DNA from: a virus
Direction: 5' to 3' (one strand)
DNA: 42,979 nucleotides
Virus record (IMG/VR): IMGVR_UViG_3300024353_000014
Span: 1-42,979 of that record
Part shown: positions 29,107 to 37,447 of the stretch, one piece after another
How positions within the stretch are numbered: the stretch's first letter is position 1
Layout: each line of letters begins with the position of its first letter
The notes under the pieces: model-generated
Told to the model about the DNA's origin: nothing
Seen by the model: the letters and a program-made list of their open reading frames with translations, nothing else
Database searches by the model: none
Made by a program: the position numbers and the translations under genes

Positions 29107-30870
29107 GTCCCTCGCCATGAGGCAGGATGTCCCGGCGCCTGCGAATGGATCTAAAAGGACACCTGGCTGAAAACCTGCATCGCACTTACAGCTCTGCCAC
29201 TCAACCTTTTTCCTGAGTTTAGTCACAAGGCTAGCGCTCGAATCACCTATGACCTTCGTTACTCGGACACGTGGCCTGCCACATTTGACGCATACTTGCT
29301 CAGGACATCCAGCTTTCAACACGAGCTCAACGAGCGCGGGGGGAAACGTCGCAAAGTGAGCACCCTTAAAGGGCTTGGTGTTGATTCGCCAAAGGTCACC
29401 TGGGTTCTTGCCAAGTGGGTGATATTGCTCGCTAGTTCCAGCCTCAATGCCTCTGGTGTTAAATTCAGAATGCCCGCCATACTTCCGCTTCGAGCCAGGT
29501 ATCACTACGTCACTAGGGTTCTTGCCCAACGGGTGATGAGATTTATTGTGCAGTGGATCATCATAAGCGCCTTTACCAACTCGGTCGACTGCTTGGTCAT
29601 GCTTGGTTGGAGGCAGGAGGAATACAGCGTTAAGGAATACGTCACCGGGATTCTTGCCTAGCGGATGGCCATCATGGTCGTGAATGTAAGCGATATATTT
29701 CTTCTGGGTTTCCACGTCACCGGGGAAAAGCTGACGGGCTATGCGCCTCGAGATCGCACGTCGTTGAGCTGTGGATTGCACCCGGACAAAAGCCTGCAGT
29801 GTCTGACCATGTTTGCCAGGTTTAAACTTGCTTTTGTAAGTGGCCACCACGTCCCCAGGGTTCTTACCCAATGCATGTCCTGTGTGGCCTAGACGCATTA
29901 CATCTCTCGATCGGTCAATTGGCATAGCCAGTGGACCACGAGAAAGCTGTTCTGCTGTCACGACATCGCCAGGGTTTTTGCCAAGCGGGTGCTGCCCAAT
30001 GTAGCCGCCGGGATTCAAGTCTTGCTCACGCGCGCCGGTGTCGTGTTTTGGTGTGGGGGTGTCGTGTCTTTTGCGGCCGATGTCTTTGAGGCTCGTGTGA
30101 GGCATCCGGACATTGTCCAGGTCAAAGAAGTAGCGCCGGCCTTTGCTGAACATGAAAACTTCCTCGTATGCGCAGGTGAACCGGTCTTTCACGCTGGAGG
30201 GCATGTGATTGTGCTTGTACCAGATAATTTTGTTCCGGAGTAGCCACCCGTCGTCCTGCATCAAAGCCGCTAGCCGGGTAGGTATAAGCATTAATTGTTT
30301 AGGTCTCAGCCACTGGCTGCCATCACTCTTTTGGGGTGGGATTCCAGCGTAGTTTAATGCGCCTTTGCTAGTCATTTGCTTACAGGGATTCTTGAATTTC
30401 TGACCCCTGCCACCGCCGAAAAATGTGTCACCCATCACTAACCAGAATGTGCCGGTGGGTTTGAGCACGCGCTTGAAGGATTGAAACACCTGCACCAGAT
30501 GGTTCATGTACATTCGAGGGTGAGGCTCAAGACCAAGTTGCCCAATCCAGCCGCCACATTCCTCGCAGAACAATCCTTGGGCAGGCTTCTTGAACAGTGC
30601 TTTCTTCAAGTGGTTGCCTACGTCGCTGTTTTTGCCAGCTCGAAACCTAAACCTGTCAGTATGACCATCGCTTAGATCTCGAGTCCACACGTGTTCACAG
30701 TCAAGGTCACCATTCCAGAGCTTGATTGTTTCATGACCATAGTTTCTGAGAGCCCAATACGGAGGCGACGTCATGATAACGTCAATGCTGTCAAGTGGAA
30801 AGTGATTGAGCACTTCCTGTGCAGCGCCGCATAAAATTTGGTTCTCAGGTAGATCTAGCAAAACAATCAC
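29032..30870 (-). CDS. Beta-class DNA methyltransferase with five GKNPGDV repeats (612 aa)
   Basis: Order IV-TRD-I: VIMTSPPYWALRNYG (motif IV, about 32-46) at the N terminus, motif I DPFAGAGTSCLMA and IGVDLNPTYV at the C terminus. N4-cytosine or N6-adenine specificity is not decidable. Normal enzymes of this group carry one GKNPGDVW followed by HFATFP; here (H)PLGKNPGDV-type motifs occur about residues 291, 331, 400, 443 and 481, separated by 30-60 dissimilar residues, and only the last is followed by AHFATFP. A zinc knuckle (CEHVW...CEECGGW) and CVKCG/CKC are also present. Last gene of the late block. Confidence 0.85.
   Translation of the reverse strand: MIVLLDLPENQILCGAAQEVLNHFPLDSIDVIMTSPPYWALRNYGHETIKLWNGDLDCEHVWTRDLSDGHTDRFRFRAGKNSDVGNHLKKALFKKPAQGLFCEECGGWIGQLGLEPHPRMYMNHLVQVFQSFKRVLKPTGTFWLVMGDTFFGGGRGQKFKNPCKQMTSKGALNYAGIPPQKSDGSQWLRPKQLMLIPTRLAALMQDDGWLLRNKIIWYKHNHMPSSVKDRFTCAYEEVFMFSKGRRYFFDLDNVRMPHTSLKDIGRKRHDTPTPKHDTGAREQDLNPGGYIGQHPLGKNPGDVVTAEQLSRGPLAMPIDRSRDVMRLGHTGHALGKNPGDVVATYKSKFKPGKHGQTLQAFVRVQSTAQRRAISRRIARQLFPGDVETQKKYIAYIHDHDGHPLGKNPGDVFLNAVFLLPPTKHDQAVDRVGKGAYDDPLHNKSHHPLGKNPSDVVIPGSKRKYGGHSEFNTRGIEAGTSEQYHPLGKNPGDLWRINTKPFKGAHFATFPPALVELVLKAGCPEQVCVKCGRPRVRVTKVIGDSSASLVTKLRKKVEWQSCKCDAGFQPGVLLDPFAGAGTSCLMARDLGFRYIGVDLNPTYVQLAQQRLSA
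29394..30005 (-). repeat. Five-copy GKNPGDV coding repeat in the methyltransferase
   Basis: On the plus strand the repeats read as variants of ACGTCGCCAGGGTTTTTGCC or GTCACCGGGATTCTTGCC near 29396, 29514, 29645, 29850 and 29964. The nucleotide variants differ at silent positions, so the copies are not recent identical duplications. Confidence 0.8.
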
Positions 30871-30921
30871 TAGGCTAGTTTAAGAATGATGGAGTTTCGC
30901 AGAACTTGCGATAAGGTTTAT

Positions 30922-31503
30922 CTAAGCCAGCTTTGACGCAGCTACCTCTAAGGGGTCAACGTCTATTCGCTTGAAGTAGGCGACACTCGTGTTAGGGTAA
31001 GCCCACAAATTATCTTTGACAAGTTTGAAGCCATATATTTTGAAGTAGTCAAAAAGTTTCCTAGCCATCGGTCGAGTGTGGATTTCAACCAAGTACTCAG
31101 GAACCAGGCGCAGGCAGTTCTCTGGAAGCTCTAGGAGAAGCCTCTCAAAATATTTACCACCTGGTGCATCCAAATCATATTTGACCACGTCAGGCCTCAT
31201 CAGGAAAAAGTAACCGGCCAGCAGTTCGGCGTTGTCGACTGTGGCATAGGTAGGTTTCACAGTTTCGAACTGAGGGTCTTTTAGAATCGCACGTATGTTC
31301 GTTTTTAACTGAGCAAACCTCACAACGTCAGCTTCTACAGCAAAGACCACAAGAGCGCCTTTTTGGAGGAAGTAGTCAGCTGTGGACCCCACATCAGCGC
31401 CTAGGTCTAGGACTGTTTTATCCTGGTAATCTATGATACCATAAATTTTCTCGTAGAAAGCAAAATTCTCTTTCCCAAGGTGACTTATGATTCGCTGCTT
31501 CAC
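30922..31503 (-). CDS. FkbM-type SAM methyltransferase, copy 1 (193 aa)
   Basis: DKTVLDLGADVGSTADYFLQKGALVVFAVEAD is motif I of class I SAM methyltransferases; the C-terminal VPEYLVEIHTR and GFKLVKDN match FkbM-like O-methyltransferases, which often methylate sugars. A paralogue lies at 38365 (identical GADVGSTAD). GTG start behind GAGGCG. With the glycosyltransferases it suggests methylated glycans. Confidence 0.7.
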   Translation of the reverse strand: MKQRIISHLGKENFAFYEKIYGIIDYQDKTVLDLGADVGSTADYFLQKGALVVFAVEADVVRFAQLKTNIRAILKDPQFETVKPTYATVDNAELLAGYFFLMRPDVVKYDLDAPGGKYFERLLLELPENCLRLVPEYLVEIHTRPMARKLFDYFKIYGFKLVKDNLWAYPNTSVAYFKRIDVDPLEVAASKLA

Positions 31504-31880
31504 TACTTACGCCTCAAAGTTAAGCTGTAGCCTCGATGGGGAGTGGTTGTGTCACTCGCCAAGTCTAAGTCAAATCGGCACTCCGAGATATAAACTGCTT
31601 CACTCATTGAGTGTAGATCGCCAGCGTCAGTGATTTCAAAAGTCACATAGTTGCCAGCGTCCATGATGTCTTCAAAGTGTTTGATTACACTGCTAGGCCA
31701 GCCTAGTCCTTCCTCGAAGCAATCCAGCTTCCATCCTTTGACTGCACCAACAGCTGTCACATTGCTGCTGTAAGCTTCATTTTCCCACTTGTCCCATTCG
31801 GATCGTTGCCAGGTCATTATTTGCCTGAAGCCTCTGGATCGAACCCGGATTACTTTGTTGTCCAATTTGACTGTTGTCAT
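31503..31880 (-). CDS. Tail-associated protein (125 aa)
   Basis: Follows the tape measure and a large beta protein in the distal-tail position. Beta-rich with FRQIMTWQRSEWDKWENE and NYVTFEITDAGDLHSMSEAVYISECRF. No family assigned; by position a distal tail or baseplate component. ATG behind AGGAGG. Confidence 0.5.
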   Translation of the reverse strand: MTTVKLDNKVIRVRSRGFRQIMTWQRSEWDKWENEAYSSNVTAVGAVKGWKLDCFEEGLGWPSSVIKHFEDIMDAGNYVTFEITDAGDLHSMSEAVYISECRFDLDLASDTTTPHRGYSLTLRRK

Positions 31881-31895
31881 GTACTCCGCAGCCTC

Positions 31896-33014
31896 CTAGC
31901 GCATATCTGCTGCCACTAGGCTGATACACATTCCATGCATTGTCACCCCTGAAGTGTAGGTGAGGAATGTGACGCCCGCAGGATCTACAGTTTGAAAAGT
32001 ATAGTTCCAAGTGACGATGTCGACGCCAGTATCACTGTCGTAGTAATCAGTGCTTGCGCCATAGCTTTTGAATCTTGGTTTACCCAAATACAGTGTTTTG
32101 GTCTCGTTCTGCCAAAGTGGTTCCATCACGATATACAGTGTACTTTGGAAGGGCAGGTTAGTGAGAGTAAAAGGTTCATTATATGATGAGCCGATGAGCC
32201 ACACGCAGGCAATAATATGCAAATATACATGATGATATACGAGCGCGCCAGTATTGTTCCTGGCTTCTACCCTAACATCCACTGTTCCCCCGACATCAGC
32301 GTTCATGTTGTAGAGCCCATAACTGCCTTCGCCCATGGTTAGATTCGAGCTGCTGATTATCCGGTCATGTCTACTCTCAGACCAGGGAACCTGCGTATCG
32401 TTGATGTAAAGTCGCCATCCACTCCAGCCACTGGTGGGTACTGCTTCATTATCCTGCATTTGGCTGCCACGGACATTCGTGACGCTGGGCAGAAAAGTCA
32501 TAATGATGTTGCAGGATTTTGTGACGCCAAAAGGTAGGGTTCGCTCTGTGGGCAAAGTGAAGGTTTCACTCAGCACTGTATCAGTGACACCGTTAGCGAT
32601 TTGTTGATAGTTATAATAGGAAGCGAAGGATGCGTCGGGGAAGTTGAAGACCCCGATATCGATAGCTGTGATTTTCATATCGTTAGTTGTGCGCTCGAAG
32701 CAGGCGATTTGGAAGTTGAAGGTTACAGCGCCAGCGGCTCGCCTGATGATGCAAGTGCGATTCAGTGTTGCAGCAGCTACCTCACCAGAAGTGACCACGA
32801 AGTTACCTGCGTTAATTGTGACTTTGGCAGCGCCTCGAGTTCCGGAATCAGCTACTGCAGTGAAGTGTATGTAGATGAAGGATTCCTTGGCTAAGGTGAT
32901 GGTTTCCTGCCTGACAGTCGCAAAGTCCTGGATGCTATTGACATTGTACGTGGTGTTGTTATCTACTTCATTGTTCTCGTCTTGGAGTAGTCGGACTTGC
33001 TCGGAATATAACAT
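31896..33014 (-). CDS. Beta-rich distal tail/fibre protein (372 aa)
   Basis: Immediately downstream of the tape measure. Two jelly-roll-like parts: about 30-130 (ATVRQETITLAKESFIYIHF) and about 140-370 (TVLSETFTLPTERTLPFG). No catalytic motif. In tailed viruses this position holds the distal tail protein or a receptor-binding protein; I infer such a role. Confidence 0.55.
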   Translation of the reverse strand: MLYSEQVRLLQDENNEVDNNTTYNVNSIQDFATVRQETITLAKESFIYIHFTAVADSGTRGAAKVTINAGNFVVTSGEVAAATLNRTCIIRRAAGAVTFNFQIACFERTTNDMKITAIDIGVFNFPDASFASYYNYQQIANGVTDTVLSETFTLPTERTLPFGVTKSCNIIMTFLPSVTNVRGSQMQDNEAVPTSGWSGWRLYINDTQVPWSESRHDRIISSSNLTMGEGSYGLYNMNADVGGTVDVRVEARNNTGALVYHHVYLHIIACVWLIGSSYNEPFTLTNLPFQSTLYIVMEPLWQNETKTLYLGKPRFKSYGASTDYYDSDTGVDIVTWNYTFQTVDPAGVTFLTYTSGVTMHGMCISLVAADMR

Positions 33015-33015
33015 T

Positions 33016-35991
33016 TTAAAGCCTCGATAAACGGATTCTGCTAGTGATTACATTTGTGCCAGTGCTAGTGGCTTCAACCACTACTTTCTTCAGGTTCTCA
33101 GTAACTAGACGAGCTGCTTCTTCCGCAGTTGCCTGGTCTGCTGAGCCCTGGATTTGAACCACTGGACCTTGAAAAGTGAAGTTGATAGGCTGGGCACTTT
33201 GCCCACCGTATATGCTGGGCATATTTTGTGTGGGGGTTGCGACAGCACTGGGGAAAGCTGGCATCTCAGCCATTGCTAGACCACGCCATGCTTTCAACTG
33301 GCGCATTTGGTCAGCTAAGGCTTCGTTCCTAGCTCGGAGCATCCCTGTTTCCTTCGCGAGCCCTGTTTTCTCAAGCCACGCTATTTCAGCAGCGTTCTTA
33401 TCGTATTCTTTCACCAGGTCGTCTAGGTATCCTGCGATTTGGTCGACCATGTCAAACTGTTTGCCAGTACTGCACTCTACGAATTCCGCAATCTTACTTT
33501 GCGCGTCGCCGATGAGCCCTCGTTGAATAAGAGAGTTGATTTCATCAACGAGTGAAGTCATAGCCACAGCGCCGGACTCTAAAGGCTTGCTGAGTTGATC
33601 CACTAGGTCTTGAAAGATATCAGTGTCAATACTGGACAGGTCTAAAGAGCCGGTCAGTTCTCGCACGAGGTCTTCAAAAGTGTCAGTATCCACATCGTCC
33701 AAGTCTAAGGCGAGCTGTAGGTCGTCCACTAGGTCTTGGAAGGCGCTGGCATCAGCGTTTTCCAAGTCAACTAGAAAACCTGTGATGACATCATGAGCGC
33801 GGTTAATATCAATGCTGAAGGAATCTGCAAAGTCACTTACTGTCTGTGCTGCATCTTCGAAGCGACCAGATTCAAAAGCGTCTTTGAACTGCGCGCTGAT
33901 ATCAGGTAAAACGTCACTGGCTGAAGCATCCATAATGTTACTCTGATCCTCGAGCTCACGAGCTAGAATTGAAATAGGACCAAGAACCGCGTTGACTGCG
34001 ACCCCAACTTGGTTGAGACTTGTGAGATACTCGTCAATAATAATACGCGCTGTTTCAAAGCTAATTTGATGTTTACCCGCAAAAGCACTTATGGCGGCTG
34101 AGGCACTAGTCCATCTTTTAGCTGAGAAAGCATCCTCGAAGGCTTCGGCAAACCCGGGCAGATAGATGTCGGCTGCTGCGTTAATAGTGTGCCACTCAGT
34201 TTCCAGAGCATCAGTGAACGCCTTTTCACTTTGAGCCACTTGTTCCTGGTTACTTAGAAAAGATGACTCAGCCGCTTTGATTGTGGCCAGTATTTGCTCG
34301 TGTTCACTTAAGACCTCCTTCATTGCTGCAGCATAGTCTCGGATGATATGTTCAGCAGCTTCAAAGCTGATTCCAGTAGCTTCCGCAAAGTCCCCTATGA
34401 CCTGTGCAGCATCAGTGAACCGTTTTGCTTCAAAGGCGTCTGAGAACTCTTTTGTGATTACTCTCAGAGCCATGCTACTTTTAGCAGCTGTAATATTCCA
34501 CTCGTCCGCTAGCACCTCAGCGGCTTTAGATACCAATATGACCATGCCTATAACTTTCTTCGTGTATTTTGTGATGATAGCCTCAGCGTTTTCGAATGTG
34601 AGATTATGCAACTCAGCAAAAGTAGTAATGATAGTTGCAGCTTCCCTGAAGCGTCCTCTTTGCCACGCATCCTCATAGCTTAAGGCAATAGCTTCCATGT
34701 CGCTAGTTACCTCGATCGCTAGCAGGCGATGTTTTTCCTTAAGGTCAACTATTTTGGAGTCGATGAACCGGGCTGTAGTGTACCATGAATGCCCAGATTC
34801 ATCCACTACATCATTCAAGTGTTGCATCTGCTCAGCGTTCTTTTTACTCGCTGACGTAGAAGATACCAGGCTAGTGGATAGGTCGCCTTCAGCCTCTGCC
34901 GCAGCTTCAGTAACCTTAGCCATCGCACTCGTGACTGCTATGGTGGTGGCTACAAGTCCAATGCCGAGTGTAAGTAACCCAATTTTCACAGTTAAAGCAG
35001 CGTTCAAAGCCCAAGTCGCAATTTTATGGGCTATGGTCGCAGCAGTGTTTGCTACCATGGCGCCGATTTCCTTCAGGTGCCCTGCGATAGTGATGTATGT
35101 GGACTTGCTCACAAGCGCCTTGCTCAATGCTAGAAGCTTGCTGGACATAGCCAGGAGGTTGGTTTTCGTGATTAGTTTAGGAAGTAGAATACCTGCGAGG
35201 GTTCCGAACATGGGCATTAATGCGCTTATGGCTGGGAGAATAGGCTGGAATATTTTGAGGAAGTTACCCATGGAGGTGCTGAGGTTTTTGAGTCCAGCAT
35301 TCCAGCGTTCCTGTGCGAGTTGAGTCTCACTTGTGATGTCACCGAGCTCTTCAGATTTCTTCATTATTTGCTCGATGGCGTAGGTTTGCCATCCTAAGCG
35401 CTTCTCAGATTCATCAAGTTGATTACTTGTTTTCCCCAGTGTCTCAGCATACCAATCATAAGCTTCCGATGCCTGGAAGACAACGCCTAAGTTGTCCAGT
35501 ATAAGTTTGCTTTGGCGACCGACACCGGTAGTAAGAGATTCGATAGCGTTCCGCGCATCGATACCCATTGCATGTCCCAGGTTCACAGCAGCTGCAGCTA
35601 GCTGGTCAAATTCTTCAACTGGGATATTTAGCAAGAGCGCTTGGTTAGCTGCTTTCAACAAGTCTATGTCAGCCACGGTGCCTTGGGTGGCGTCTCGAAG
35701 GCTCTGTAATGTGAGTTGTGTGACACCTGCAGATGCAGTTAGTTTGTTGAAGCTGTTTGTTAAGGTTTCAACTGTGCCTCCTAACTGAATGGCTTCCTGC
35801 ATGAAGCGACTTGCGCCACGAACCATGTCAGCCATCAGGATCCCCCCAGCGACTGACGCAGCTGTACCTAAGCCTTTCATCTTACCTGACAGTTCACTAC
35901 CGGCATTCCCAACTTTTCTGAGAACACCGCTAGCCATGTCGACAGCTTTCACGAGCAGACTAAGTTGATATTGCACCAAGTATTTTCCCAA
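33016..35991 (-). CDS. Tape measure protein (991 aa)
   Basis: Classical N terminus (KAVDMASGVLRKVGNAGSEL, SVAGGILMADMVRGASRFMQEA), glycine-alanine helices, hydrophobic spans at about 280-365 (GTLAGILLP, LLTLGIGLVATTIAVTSA), and four degenerate repeats of the form xFxDAFxxxRFxxAAxxIxxFA (about 433, 514, 615, 700) plus three shorter FQDLV repeats (about 747-815). By the usual 0.15 nm per residue the tail would be near 150 nm. TTG start with no good SD. Preceded by the frameshifting chaperone genes. Confidence 0.9.
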   Translation of the reverse strand: MGKYLVQYQLSLLVKAVDMASGVLRKVGNAGSELSGKMKGLGTAASVAGGILMADMVRGASRFMQEAIQLGGTVETLTNSFNKLTASAGVTQLTLQSLRDATQGTVADIDLLKAANQALLLNIPVEEFDQLAAAAVNLGHAMGIDARNAIESLTTGVGRQSKLILDNLGVVFQASEAYDWYAETLGKTSNQLDESEKRLGWQTYAIEQIMKKSEELGDITSETQLAQERWNAGLKNLSTSMGNFLKIFQPILPAISALMPMFGTLAGILLPKLITKTNLLAMSSKLLALSKALVSKSTYITIAGHLKEIGAMVANTAATIAHKIATWALNAALTVKIGLLTLGIGLVATTIAVTSAMAKVTEAAAEAEGDLSTSLVSSTSASKKNAEQMQHLNDVVDESGHSWYTTARFIDSKIVDLKEKHRLLAIEVTSDMEAIALSYEDAWQRGRFREAATIITTFAELHNLTFENAEAIITKYTKKVIGMVILVSKAAEVLADEWNITAAKSSMALRVITKEFSDAFEAKRFTDAAQVIGDFAEATGISFEAAEHIIRDYAAAMKEVLSEHEQILATIKAAESSFLSNQEQVAQSEKAFTDALETEWHTINAAADIYLPGFAEAFEDAFSAKRWTSASAAISAFAGKHQISFETARIIIDEYLTSLNQVGVAVNAVLGPISILARELEDQSNIMDASASDVLPDISAQFKDAFESGRFEDAAQTVSDFADSFSIDINRAHDVITGFLVDLENADASAFQDLVDDLQLALDLDDVDTDTFEDLVRELTGSLDLSSIDTDIFQDLVDQLSKPLESGAVAMTSLVDEINSLIQRGLIGDAQSKIAEFVECSTGKQFDMVDQIAGYLDDLVKEYDKNAAEIAWLEKTGLAKETGMLRARNEALADQMRQLKAWRGLAMAEMPAFPSAVATPTQNMPSIYGGQSAQPINFTFQGPVVQIQGSADQATAEEAARLVTENLKKVVVEATSTGTNVITSRIRLSRL

Positions 35992-35994
35992 AAT

Positions 35995-36560
35995 TTACTT
36001 TTTTGGTGGCTTTTTTCCTCTAGGTCGATTCCACCAAGACCACCAGGCTTGGAGAAAAGCAAGCTGAGGGTCAGTCAACTTACTGATTTGTGTGAAGTCG
36101 AATCCAGCTTGAAAAACCAGGAGTCCTAAGAACTGTGCTTGTCCGCTTCTCTTGATCCAGCGCTTGATTGTTTCGGGGTTTCTAAAGGGGTGTCCTTGGT
36201 CAATGCGTCTAGGAGTTGTGTAGCTACTTTGTCGCCGAGGTTCTTCAGGTCTTCCAGTTTGAGTTCCTTGTCTACTTTCTTGAGCATCATCCATAAGATG
36301 TGGACAGCTCGCTCATAGGTGTCAGGTATTTTGTTGATGATAATATAGTCCCCGAGGTTTAAGCGTCCAAACTCTACTCGTTTGACTTTGCCCTTGATTT
36401 CAATGTATTGCACTTCACTGGCTGCGTTATCGGTTAGGAAGTCGCTTACTTTGAAGAGTTCAGCATCTTGTTTCTCTTTGGCAGTGTAGTTGCGCATGCG
36501 ATCGTCTAGTTTCTTTTCACGTTCCCGATCGATCTCGCTCTGGCTCTTTCCTTTTTCCAA
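35995..36560 (-). CDS. Tape-measure chaperone fusion (GT-like) by -1 frameshift (about 188 aa)
   Basis: Ribosomes slipping at CCCTTTA (36189-36183) leave the 144-aa frame and read RNPETIKRWIKRSGQAQFLG ... WWSWWNRPRGKKPPKK to the TAA at 35995. The downstream frame has no start of its own with an SD. Architecture equals lambda G/GT: short protein in excess, long form binding the tail tube and tape measure. Confidence 0.75.
36126..36560 (-). CDS. Tape-measure chaperone (G-like, 144 aa)
   Basis: TTG at 36560 (MEKGKSQSEIDRERE) five bases after GAGGTGA is preferred over GTG at 36569. Charged N terminus, then QYIEIKGKVKRVEFGRLNLGD and helical YERAVHILWMMLKKVDKEL. Lies directly upstream of the tape measure gene. 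Zero-frame product of the slippery gene. Confidence 0.7.
   Translation of the reverse strand: MEKGKSQSEIDREREKKLDDRMRNYTAKEKQDAELFKVSDFLTDNAASEVQYIEIKGKVKRVEFGRLNLGDYIIINKIPDTYERAVHILWMMLKKVDKELKLEDLKNLGDKVATQLLDALTKDTPLETPKQSSAGSREADKHSS
36183..36189 (-). promoter_or_regulatory. Programmed -1 frameshift heptamer CCCTTTA
   Basis: Minus-strand codons are ACC CCT TTA in the zero frame, giving X XXY YYZ = C CCT TTA. The -1 frame continues as AGA AAC CCC for 62 codons. The relative frames of the two reading frames are exactly those required. Confidence 0.8.
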
Positions 36561-36741
36561 TCTTTTCACCTCTTTTAACTAAACGTAATCGCTCACCGGA
36601 GACAGTCATGTAAACTATTTTCAGCGAGTCAGCGCTGTCGTGTATCATAGTCTGTAGTTTCTCGATGTCCCGGAGAGTTCCATAGGCGATTAAGCCTAAG
36701 TTCAAGAAAACATCCTTGTTCTTTTCCTTGATACTTTCCAT
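36517..36741 (-). CDS. Small tail-operon protein (74 aa)
   Basis: ATG at 36741 five bases after GAGGG is preferred over TTG at 36753. Reads MESIKEKNKDVFLNLGLIAY then TLRDIEKLQTMIHDSADSLK and a basic C terminus (RGEKIGKRKEPERDR). Between tail tube and chaperone genes. Unknown. Confidence 0.5.
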   Translation of the reverse strand: MESIKEKNKDVFLNLGLIAYGTLRDIEKLQTMIHDSADSLKIVYMTVSGERLRLVKRGEKIGKRKEPERDRSGT

Positions 36742-36762
36742 AAAATCCCTCAATCCCTAAAG

Positions 36763-36787
36763 GTCTAAACCCGTTAGAGGTTTAGAC
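36763..36787 (-). terminator. Perfect 9-bp hairpin after the tail tube gene
   Basis: GTCTAAACC and GGTTTAGAC pair perfectly around a seven-base loop; the 3'-most base belongs to the stop codon of the tube gene. No T tract follows, so it may be a partial terminator or an RNase-blocking stem that lets the tube mRNA accumulate. Confidence 0.5.
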
Positions 36788-37188
36788 TAAGCCGCTACAG
36801 TGCCAGTGGCGATGCTTTCGGCTTCACCATCGCAAGATTCCAAGACAGGACCATCAGCGTCGAAACCTAGTTCCCACGTGTTGATTCGGCAAAGCGAGTA
36901 TGTGATTGATGGTTCACCCGCAGCTGTTCCAGAAGGATGCACGTCAAGTGCAAATGTTAGTCCACCAATCAAGTCATTGACTAGCGCGTAGTCAGTGAAC
37001 AACCTGTCGATGTGGATTGGATATGTCTTGTGTCCTATTTTTATCATAGCAGGATCGGCTGAGCCAATTTCGTATTCTTTGACGAGAACAGCATCCATGC
37101 CGACTGTAACGCCCTGGCATTTAGCGAGGACGCTACCGCCTTTCTTGACTTTTGCGACGGACCCTATATTCGGAAGGTCAAATACCAA
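36787..37188 (-). CDS. Major tail tube protein (133 aa)
   Basis: TTG at 37188 (MVFDLPNIGSVAKVKKGGSV) lies 11 bases after AAAGGAG. A longer frame from 37326 has no SD and would add an odd Cys-rich 46 residues, so I reject it. Beta-rich, with ITYSLCRINTWELGF near the C-terminal end and an alanine/glycine tail. Position upstream of the tape-measure chaperones identifies it. Confidence 0.65.
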   Translation of the reverse strand: MVFDLPNIGSVAKVKKGGSVLAKCQGVTVGMDAVLVKEYEIGSADPAMIKIGHKTYPIHIDRLFTDYALVNDLIGGLTFALDVHPSGTAAGEPSITYSLCRINTWELGFDADGPVLESCDGEAESIATGTVAA

Positions 37189-37375
37189 TTGTGTTTTTAT
37201 CTCCTTTAGGTTAGTACAGCCTGCGCCACATGCAGAGCATGCAAAACAGGCCGTCCACGTGATTTGTGAATAGTTTAATGGCGCGCGCGCCACTATGTAC
37301 GCAAAAATAGGTTTTTTTTGATCCAATAACTATACGATTTGAAGAGTTTCATGGATAGTTATTTCACAACTAATG

Positions 37376-37393
37376 GTTTGGAAGCTTCCAAAC
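37376..37393. repeat. 18-base perfect palindrome GTTTGGAAGCTTCCAAAC
   Basis: Fully self-complementary, 12 bases from element B. Typical of an operator or recombination dyad. Confidence 0.7.
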
Positions 37394-37404
37394 GGGGAAG
37401 TCAT

Positions 37405-37447
37405 GTATGGTAAAACATAGGGGGGGGTATGTTTTTCGCGCTAGAAT
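37405..37447 (-). repeat. 44-base element B (G8/C8 tract), inverted partner of 16250-16293
   Basis: The minus strand reads ATTCTAGCGCGAAAAACATA, C-run of eight, TATGTTTTACCATAC; one gap and a few substitutions relative to element A. Orientation relative to the local genes is opposite to that of A. Confidence 0.8.

Noticed and set aside
37189-37326. N-terminal extension of the tail tube protein with CFACSACGAGC
   Set aside because: No SD before the TTG at 37326, while AAAGGAG precedes the TTG at 37188 and the shorter protein has a normal tube-like N terminus. A small Cys-rich leader peptide remains possible.
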